Source of the DNA: UBA11512 sp964623895
GTDB taxonomy: Bacteria > Bacillota > Clostridia > Oscillospirales > CAG-272
DNA length: 11,352 nucleotides
Assembly (NCBI GenBank): GCA_964623895.1
Contig: CAZUWA010000038.1
Location: forward strand, 1-11,352
Reading direction: 5' to 3'
The translations under genes and the position numbers were made by a program. How positions within the stretch are numbered: the stretch's first letter is position 1; every line of letters begins with the position of its first letter. The notes under the pieces were generated by a model that saw only the letters and a program-made list of their open reading frames with translations, was not told the origin of the DNA and searched no databases. This document shows, piece by piece, positions 6,862 through 11,352 of the stretch.

Positions 6862-6875
6862 CCTATTATAATAGG
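6862..6875. repeat. 14-bp perfect palindrome over a minus-strand -10 region
   Basis: CCTATTATAATAGG is its own reverse complement. It covers the -10 of the minus-strand promoter (TTGATA 6896-6891). It could be an operator or just a coincidence of the TATTATAAT core. Confidence 0.5.
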
Positions 6876-6896
6876 GATATCAGTATAACATATCAA
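6868..6896 (-). promoter_or_regulatory. Orphan minus-strand promoter
   Basis: -35 TTGATA (6896-6891), 17-bp spacer, -10 TATTAT (6873-6868). An overlapping TATAAT sits at 6870-6865 with a 20-bp spacer. It lies directly downstream of the kbl terminator, so it would start a separate transcript running toward spoIIE. Confidence 0.5.
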
Positions 6897-6911
6897 AAAA
6901 TGAAAAACCAA

Positions 6912-6944
6912 GAAAAAAGATGCAAGAACGATTGCCCTTGCATC
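6912..6944 (-). terminator. Intrinsic terminator of the tdh-kbl operon
   Basis: On the minus strand GATGCAAG (6944-6937) and CTTGCATC (6926-6919) form a perfect 8-bp stem around a 10-nt loop, followed by TTTTTT (6918-6913). It lies 12 nt beyond the kbl stop codon. Confidence 0.92.
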
Positions 6945-6956
6945 TCATTCGAATGA

Positions 6957-8177
6957 TTACTTGTTTTCGCTTTCTGCAGCAGCATCCTCCGCTTCCATCT
7001 CGGCTCTTGCCTTGATGAAACACTGCACAGCAAACTCAAGATCTTCCTTGGTATGCGCTGCGGAAACCTGTGTGCGGATTCTTGCCTTCCCCTTCGGAAC
7101 GACGGGATAGGTGAAGGAAACAGCATAAATTCCAAGTTCGTACAGCTTCTGTGCCATTCTTGCCGCTTTGTGCTCGTCATAAAGCATTACGGGTACGCAA
7201 GGATGTGTTCCGGGGATGATATCAAAGCCTGCATCCTCCAAAGCCTTTCTGTAGTCACCCACGATGCTCTCCAAATAGTCTCTCTTGGAAGTATCCTTTT
7301 CGAGCATTTCGAGAGTCGCAAGTGTTCCTGCTGCGATCGCAGGGGTCAAGGTGTTAGAGAAAAGATAGGGACGAGATTTCTGACGAAGCAAGTCGATGAT
7401 CTCCTTCTTACCTGTGGTAAAGCCGCCGGATGCACCGCCAAGAGCTTTACCGAAAGTACCGGTGATCACGTCTACTCTGCCCATAACTCCGCAATAATCC
7501 GTCGAGCCTCTGCCGCGCTTGCCGACAAAACCGGAAGCGTGAGAGTCATCGACCATGACCAACGCATTGTACTTGTCCGCGAGGTCGCAAACACCCTTCA
7601 AATTCGCAATAATTCCATCCATCGAGAACACACCATCCGTCGCGATCATCTTGATACGCGCGCCATCGGCATCAGCCTGCTTGAGGGCTTCTTCAAGGGC
7701 TTCCATATCGTTGTTCTTATATCTGTATCTCTTTGCCTTGCAAAGACGTACACCATCAATGATCGAAGCATGGTTCAGTTCATCAGAAATGATCGCATCT
7801 TCCGCTGTCAACAGTACTTCAAACAGACCTCCGTTTGCGTCAAAGCAGGAGGAATACAGGATAGTGTCTTCTGTTTCGAAGAATTCTGAAACTTTCTTTT
7901 CAAGTTGCTTGTGAATATCCTGCGTGCCGCAGATAAAACGAACGGAAGCAAGACCGTAACCGTACTTGTCATAAGCATCCTTGGCAGCCTTGATAAGTTC
8001 GGGATTGTCAGCCAATCCAAGGTAGTTGTTTGCGCACATGTTGATAAGCGGCTTGCCGTCGGCAGTAATGTGTGCAGTCTGAGGAGTCACAATGATGCGC
8101 TCGTTCTTTTCAACACCGGAGGCTTTGATGCCATCAAGTGTTTCACGGTAAAGTGCGTATACTTCATTCTTATTCAT
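6957..8177 (-). CDS. kbl: Glycine C-acetyltransferase (2-amino-3-ketobutyrate CoA ligase)
   Basis: A cytoplasmic PLP enzyme of the alpha-oxoamine synthase family. It cleaves 2-amino-3-ketobutyrate with CoA to glycine and acetyl-CoA. The 406-residue product carries the PLP-binding lysine in TGTFGKALGG (K244), the cofactor-binding VMVDDSHASGF (D210, H213) and the ring-stacking histidine in DELNHAS (H136). These positions agree with the E. coli Kbl numbering. A short acidic, alanine-rich tail (about residues 393-406) extends past the usual end. The start ATG 8177 has AAAGGA (rc of 8188-8193) 10 nt upstream. The gene lies 39 nt behind tdh in the same direction, with no promoter or terminator between, so the two share one mRNA. 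Related synthases (BioF, HemA, Spt) are possible in principle, but the tdh partner makes Kbl very likely. Confidence 0.95.
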   Translation of the reverse strand: MNKNEVYALYRETLDGIKASGVEKNERIIVTPQTAHITADGKPLINMCANNYLGLADNPELIKAAKDAYDKYGYGLASVRFICGTQDIHKQLEKKVSEFFETEDTILYSSCFDANGGLFEVLLTAEDAIISDELNHASIIDGVRLCKAKRYRYKNNDMEALEEALKQADADGARIKMIATDGVFSMDGIIANLKGVCDLADKYNALVMVDDSHASGFVGKRGRGSTDYCGVMGRVDVITGTFGKALGGASGGFTTGKKEIIDLLRQKSRPYLFSNTLTPAIAAGTLATLEMLEKDTSKRDYLESIVGDYRKALEDAGFDIIPGTHPCVPVMLYDEHKAARMAQKLYELGIYAVSFTYPVVPKGKARIRTQVSAAHTKEDLEFAVQCFIKARAEMEAEDAAAESENK

Positions 8178-8216
8178 GATGATCGGTTCCTTTCAATATA
8201 TGTAATATGAGCAAAC

Positions 8217-9272
8217 TTATTTATCAAGTACAGACCAGTCGAGGATGACCTTACCGGACATGCCGGAGATCATGGCTTCAAAGCCCTTTTCATATTCGGT
8301 AATCGGGAAGCGATGTGTTACGATCTTTTCAAGCGGGAAACCTGCCTCAACCATAGCGGTCATCTTGTACCAGGTTTCATACATTTCTCTGCCATAGATG
8401 CCCTTAAGCTTCAAACCATTCCAAATGATGGTGTTGAGCGGCAGTTCAACAGCATTCTTATTCTGAATACCAAGCAGTGCAATGCGTCCGCCGTTTGCCA
8501 TTGCACCGATAAGTTGGTTGAGCGCAAAACGGTTTCCGGACATTTCCATACCGACATCAAAGCCTTCAACAATGCCGAGTTCCTTCATGGTCTCTTCAAG
8601 CGCTCCCTGCTTGCCGGTGTTGACTGCCGTCACGCCAAACTGCTTTGCAAGATCAAGACGGTAGTCATTAAGGTCTGTGATAACAACATTTCTTGCACCC
8701 GAGAACTTTGCGATCGCCGCTGCCATAATGCCGATCGGACCCGCACCGGTGACCAGTACATCCTCACCGAGAGTATTGAAGGAAAGCGCTGTGTGTGTAG
8801 CATTTCCGAACGGATCAAAAACAGAGTACAATTCTTCCGGAATACGGGGGGAGCAGTGAATGACATTGGTAGCAGGGATCACCAAATACTGTGCAAAAGC
8901 ACCGTTTCTGTTGACGCCGACCCCCTGCGTCGCGCGGCAAAGATGCGATCTCCCCGCACGGCAGTTTCTGCAAGTGCCGCAAACGATGTGTCCTTCACCG
9001 GAAACAATATCGCCGACCTTTGCGGAAGTGACATTTTTGCCCACTTCTACGATCTCGCCGACATACTCATGACCTGCGGTCGTGCCCAGTTTGATGGTCT
9101 GTTGCGCCCACTCGTTCCAGTCATAGATGTGTACGTCCGTTCCGCAAATAGCGGTCTTGTGTATCTTGATCTTGACATCATTGTCTCCGACAGTAGGAAT
9201 CTCAACCTGCTTAAAGGTCAATCCCTTTTCGGCCTTGTCCTTGACAAGAGCCCACATGGTATTGTTGCTCAT
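8217..9272 (-). CDS. tdh: L-threonine 3-dehydrogenase (zinc, MDR family)
   Basis: A cytoplasmic NAD-dependent enzyme that oxidises L-threonine to 2-amino-3-ketobutyrate, the substrate of the next gene's product. The 351-residue product is of the medium-chain dehydrogenase/reductase type. Catalytic zinc ligands are C43 in AICGTD and H68/E69 in GHEYVGE. The structural zinc site is C98, C101, C104 and C112. The tract FDPFGNATHTALSF (152-165) is characteristic of threonine dehydrogenase. The Rossmann motif is VTGAGPIG (174-181), with an acidic residue in VVITDLN (D200) that points to NAD rather than NADP. The start ATG 9272 has AAAGGAGA (rc of 9281-9288) 8 nt upstream. It is the first gene of the tdh-kbl operon, divergent from the methyltransferase. 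Confidence 0.95.
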   Translation of the reverse strand: MSNNTMWALVKDKAEKGLTFKQVEIPTVGDNDVKIKIHKTAICGTDVHIYDWNEWAQQTIKLGTTAGHEYVGEIVEVGKNVTSAKVGDIVSGEGHIVCGTCRNCRAGRSHLCRATQGVGVNRNGAFAQYLVIPATNVIHCSPRIPEELYSVFDPFGNATHTALSFNTLGEDVLVTGAGPIGIMAAAIAKFSGARNVVITDLNDYRLDLAKQFGVTAVNTGKQGALEETMKELGIVEGFDVGMEMSGNRFALNQLIGAMANGGRIALLGIQNKNAVELPLNTIIWNGLKLKGIYGREMYETWYKMTAMVEAGFPLEKIVTHRFPITEYEKGFEAMISGMSGKVILDWSVLDK

Positions 9273-9318
9273 ATAAATTCTCTCCTTTAATTACTAAAGA
9301 GTTTTATTACCATCGTTT

Positions 9319-9347
9319 ATTATACACCACATTCAAAGACAATTCAA
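9319..9347 (-). promoter_or_regulatory. tdh-kbl promoter (SigA-type)
   Basis: -35 TTGAAT (9347-9342), 17-bp spacer, perfect -10 TATAAT (9324-9319) on the minus strand. Leader about 40 nt, too short for a T-box or other large riboswitch. Confidence 0.8.
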
Positions 9348-9352
9348 GAGCA

Positions 9353-9391
9353 TTTTGAAAAAAAGTTTCAATTCTCCCCAACTTTTCAAAA
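9353..9391. repeat. Imperfect inverted repeat between the divergent tdh and methyltransferase promoters
   Basis: TTTTGAAAA..GTT (9353-9367) and AACTTTTCAAAA (9380-9391) are inverted copies apart from three extra A residues in the first. Inside the first arm, TGAAA and TTTCA flank AAAAG (9356-9370). It sits upstream of both promoters and could be a regulator site, but the sequence is simple and A/T-rich. Confidence 0.35.
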
Positions 9392-9398
9392 AAAGGAC

Positions 9399-9427
9399 TT
9401 TACATTTTTCATAATTTATATTAGAAT
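9399..9427 (+). promoter_or_regulatory. Promoter of the methyltransferase-hslO operon
   Basis: TTTACA (9399-9404), 17-bp spacer, TAGAAT (9422-9427). Each hexamer has one mismatch to consensus. The expected transcription start is near 9434, giving a leader of about 23 nt to ATG 9457. Confidence 0.65.
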
Positions 9428-9456
9428 AAGGACACTGAAATGAAAGCGAGAATAGA

Positions 9457-10230
9457 ATGAGTTCCTCCTATACGATGCTGCCGGCATTTTACGACTTTTT
9501 CGGCAAACATCCGGACTACAAGGGTTACGCAAACGCTGTTTTGACAAAATATCAAGAAATCGGCGCAAAAGAAAGCAATCTGATTCTCGATCTTGCCTGC
9601 GGAACGGGGAGGTTGACGCTGGAATTGTTAAAAAAAGGCGCAGATGTGATCGGCACAGATCTTTCGGCAGAAATGCTGATGATCGCGAGAGAGCGGTGCG
9701 CGGACAAAGGCTTTTTTCCTTTGCTCTTAGGGCAGGATATGCGAGAATTAGACCTATATGGCACAGTGGATGTTGCGGTTTCTGCCACAAACAGCCTCAA
9801 TTACCTTCCAAGCGAAGGAGATTTAAAAAAGGTTTTTGCACTGGTACACAATTTCTTAACGCCCAACGGTCTCTTTTTCTTTGACATCAACAGTCTTTAT
9901 AAATTTGAACATCTGTACGGAGAAAATGTGTATACCTTCGAAAGCGAAAACGGTTTCTGTGTCTGGCAAAATCATTATCTAAAGAGTAAAAAGCGCGCGG
10001 ATTTCCTCCTCACCATTTTCAAAAAGGAAAAAGACGGAAGATATACGCGTTTGGAGGAAGAACAAAGCCAGTATTATTACTCCAACAGAACAGTCAAGCG
10101 GCTGTTGAAAGAAACGGGCTTTGAATTTCTTTCCCTTTCGGCAGACTTCAAAGGAACAGAATGTAGAAAGCAGGATAGCGACTGCTTTTATCTCGCAAGA
10201 TGCAAAAAACAAGAAGGGTCGATTTTATGA
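9457..10230 (+). CDS. Class I SAM-dependent methyltransferase
   Basis: The 257-residue product is a cytoplasmic Rossmann-fold methyltransferase. Motif I is ILDLACGTG (residues 43-51). The acidic residue that holds the SAM ribose is D68 in VIGTDLS. Then come motif II/III-like QDMRELD (93-99), VDVAVSATNSLNYL (104-117) and LTPNGLFFFDIN (134-145). The pattern matches a clostridial family typically encoded just before hslO. The substrate cannot be read from the sequence. The RBS before ATG 9457 is weak (GCGAG at 9446-9450). A six-codon frame (ATG 9440, MKARIE) ends in a TGA that overlaps this start. The gene's own TGA (10228-10230) overlaps the ATG of hslO, indicating translational coupling. Confidence 0.85.
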   Translation: MSSSYTMLPAFYDFFGKHPDYKGYANAVLTKYQEIGAKESNLILDLACGTGRLTLELLKKGADVIGTDLSAEMLMIARERCADKGFFPLLLGQDMRELDLYGTVDVAVSATNSLNYLPSEGDLKKVFALVHNFLTPNGLFFFDINSLYKFEHLYGENVYTFESENGFCVWQNHYLKSKKRADFLLTIFKKEKDGRYTRLEEEQSQYYYSNRTVKRLLKETGFEFLSLSADFKGTECRKQDSDCFYLARCKKQEGSIL

Positions 10231-11108
10231 GCAGAATTATAAGAGGAATCAGCAAAGACGGAAGTGCGCGGTTCTTTGTCATTGATTCCAAAGAGATCGT
10301 CAACAAAGCGATCGAATACCACCATACCACCCCCACCACTACTGCGGCGCTCGGAAGAACACTGACAGGCGCCTCGCTGATGGGTTGCATGTTAAAAAAC
10401 AAAGGGGATTCTCTGACTCTACAGTTCCGCGGAGACGGCCCTGCAGGTGTAGTCATTGCAGTTTCCGACTATATGGGAAATGTCAAAGGATGTATTTCCG
10501 AGCCGAGCGCTGACCTGCCGTTAAAAGAAAACGGAAAACTGGATGTCGGCGGCGCAATCGGTGCGGGCAGTATGTACGTCATCAAGGATGAGGGAGGATC
10601 GGAGCCGTATATCGGCATTTCCCCAATCGTCAGCGGTGAAGTGGCAGAAGACATCACCGGCTATTTTGCAACTAGCGAGCAGACACCATCGCTTTGTGCA
10701 CTGGGAGTACTCGTCGATCAAGATCTCAGTTGTAAAGCAGCAGGTGGGATCATCGTACAACTCCTTCCCTATGCCGATCCCACTGTCCTTGATCTCTTGG
10801 AGCGGAACGCCGCGGCGCTTACAAACATCTCCAAACTCTTTGACGAAGGGCACTCTTGCGAGGAGATCGCAGAGATCGCCTTCAAGGATATTCCCTTTGA
10901 CCTCTTTGATGAAATTGAGGTGGAATATCTCTGCGACTGCTCAAAAGAGCGTATGGGCAGAGGCATCGCATCTCTTTCACAGAAAGATCTGGATGATATT
11001 TACGAGGAGCAGGAATACGCGGAAGCGGTTTGTCGTTTTTGCGGAAAGAAATATTCTTTCAAACGGAAAGAATTAGCCGATTTTTTAAATTCGGAAGAAA
11101 ACAAATAG
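10227..11108 (+). CDS. hslO: Redox-regulated chaperone Hsp33
   Basis: Hsp33 is a cytoplasmic holdase activated by oxidative unfolding of its C-terminal zinc centre. The 293-residue product has the usual length and the family's N-terminal domain, including RLTGAS-like TLTGASLMG (46-53), LTLQFRGDGPAG (63-74) and the GSMYVIKD segment (114-121). The redox switch is intact: C236-x-C238 (CDC) and C269-x2-C272 (CRFC), 30 residues apart. I chose ATG 10227, with AAGAAGGG (10211-10218) 8 nt upstream. An in-frame ATG at 10200 lies inside the methyltransferase gene and has no SD. The start overlaps the methyltransferase stop in an ATGA, and a terminator follows, so the operon has two genes. Confidence 0.95.
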   Translation: MSRIIRGISKDGSARFFVIDSKEIVNKAIEYHHTTPTTTAALGRTLTGASLMGCMLKNKGDSLTLQFRGDGPAGVVIAVSDYMGNVKGCISEPSADLPLKENGKLDVGGAIGAGSMYVIKDEGGSEPYIGISPIVSGEVAEDITGYFATSEQTPSLCALGVLVDQDLSCKAAGGIIVQLLPYADPTVLDLLERNAAALTNISKLFDEGHSCEEIAEIAFKDIPFDLFDEIEVEYLCDCSKERMGRGIASLSQKDLDDIYEEQEYAEAVCRFCGKKYSFKRKELADFLNSEENK

Positions 11109-11129
11109 CAAGAACATTGCAAAAGCGCT

Positions 11130-11170
11130 AAAAAGTTGCCCGTTTTTCTAAAAAATCGGACAGCTTTTTT
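11130..11170 (+). terminator. Intrinsic terminator of the methyltransferase-hslO operon
   Basis: AAAAAGTTGCCCG (11130-11142) pairs with CGGACAGCTTTTTT (11157-11170) with one wobble and one C/A mismatch. The interior TTTTT and AAAAA around CTA can extend the stem. The T-run at 11165-11170 completes it. It starts 21 nt after the hslO stop. Confidence 0.8.
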
Positions 11171-11228
11171 AAAAAAAACAATACTTTATAAAAAATCCAA
11201 AAAAATCGAATTTTTTTCAAAAAAAGTG
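11171..11228 (+). promoter_or_regulatory. A/T-tract region upstream of the tRNA promoter (UP-element-like)
   Basis: Almost pure A/T sequence with phased A and T runs lies directly upstream of the -35 box. This is the usual position and composition of an UP element for the RNA polymerase alpha subunit at a stable-RNA promoter. Confidence 0.5.
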
Positions 11229-11257
11229 TTGACAAATCTCTTTTGTTATGCTATAAT
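11229..11257 (+). promoter_or_regulatory. tRNA promoter (perfect SigA consensus)
   Basis: TTGACA (11229-11234), 17-bp spacer, TATAAT (11252-11257). Transcription would start near 11264, about 35 nt before the mature tRNA 5' end. Confidence 0.92.
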
Positions 11258-11298
11258 CTTAAACGTCGCCGGAGAGTGCAACAGTGCTTAACGGACAC

Positions 11299-11352
11299 GG
11301 GAGCATAGCTCAGTTGGGAGAGCATCTGCCTTACAAGCAGAGGGTCATAGGT
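11299..11352 (+). tRNA. tRNA-Val (anticodon UAC), 3' end cut by window edge
   Basis: The acceptor 5' strand is GGGAGCA (11299-11305). The D arm is GCTC/GAGC (11308-11311, 11320-11323). The anticodon stem is TCTGC/GCAGA (11325-11329, 11337-11341) around loop CTTACAA, which gives anticodon TAC at 11332-11334 and so valine. The variable loop GGGTC and the 5' strand of the T stem (ATAGG) are present. The T loop and acceptor 3' strand lie beyond the window. Its consensus promoter suggests it begins a tRNA cluster or stable-RNA operon. Confidence 0.92.

Larger units (their letters stand above)
6657..6956. other. Gene-poor stretch between spoIIE and kbl
   Basis: These 300 bp contain the hairpin beyond spoIIE, an unidentified minus-strand frame (ATG 6839), a minus-strand promoter overlapping a 14-bp palindrome, the kbl terminator, and a 12-bp palindrome TCATTCGAATGA (6945-6956) next to the kbl stop. 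No gene can be called with confidence. Confidence 0.7.

Noticed and set aside
7053..7889. A 278-codon plus-strand frame through kbl
   Set aside because: Antisense to the intact kbl with conserved catalytic residues; no promoter or SD and no recognisable protein features.
8313..9290. A 325-codon open frame on the plus strand through tdh
   Set aside because: It is antisense to a clear, complete threonine dehydrogenase. Its cysteine- and serine-rich translation resembles no family, and it has no SD. It reflects the codon bias of tdh.
9273..9318. A riboswitch or T-box in the tdh leader
   Set aside because: The leader is only about 40 nt, with no T-box motif, specifier stem or terminator hairpin.

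Overview
The window looks like a chromosomal segment of an endospore-forming member of the Bacillota, most likely a clostridial lineage. The main evidence is an intact spoIIE, which is confined to endospore formers and their relatives. Supporting evidence is strong AGGAGG-type ribosome binding sites, near-consensus SigA promoters with 17 bp spacers and short leaders, and a tRNA-Val(UAC). Genus cannot be set from sequence reading alone. There are no phage, transposon, integrase, CRISPR or toxin-antitoxin genes, so it reads as ordinary core chromosome with two unexplained intergenic stretches.

Layout. 1-121: unresolved, with a lysine-rich open frame on the minus strand running off the edge. 122-1387 (-): rarA, a replication-fork AAA+ ATPase. 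It is transcribed divergently from a cytidylate-kinase-like P-loop protein at 1542-2156 (+), each with its own clear promoter. 2157-2498: a gene-poor stretch with a perfect 13-bp inverted repeat and a coding-like minus-strand fragment. 2499-4163 (+): a lipoprotein with a Cys/His-rich segment and BspA-like leucine-rich repeats, closed by a strong terminator. 4386-6656 (+): spoIIE, behind a promoter with an unusual 21-bp spacer and a Spo0A-box-like -35 region. 6657-6956: a second gene-poor stretch with a minus-strand promoter and an unidentified open frame that faces the end of spoIIE. 6957-9272 (-): the tdh-kbl operon. 9457-11108 (+): a class I methyltransferase whose stop overlaps the start of hslO (Hsp33), followed by a terminator. 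11229-11352 (+): a consensus promoter and the 5' part of a tRNA-Val gene cut by the window edge.

How the genes work together. tdh and kbl form a complete two-step route: threonine is oxidised to 2-amino-3-ketobutyrate, which is cleaved with CoA to glycine and acetyl-CoA. The methyltransferase and Hsp33 are translationally coupled, although no shared function is evident. The remaining genes are single units: fork maintenance, a nucleotide-kinase-like protein, a surface lipoprotein, and the phosphatase that controls SigF activation at the forespore septum. No convincing new multi-gene system is visible. The items most worth a second look are the two intergenic stretches and the spoIIE promoter architecture.
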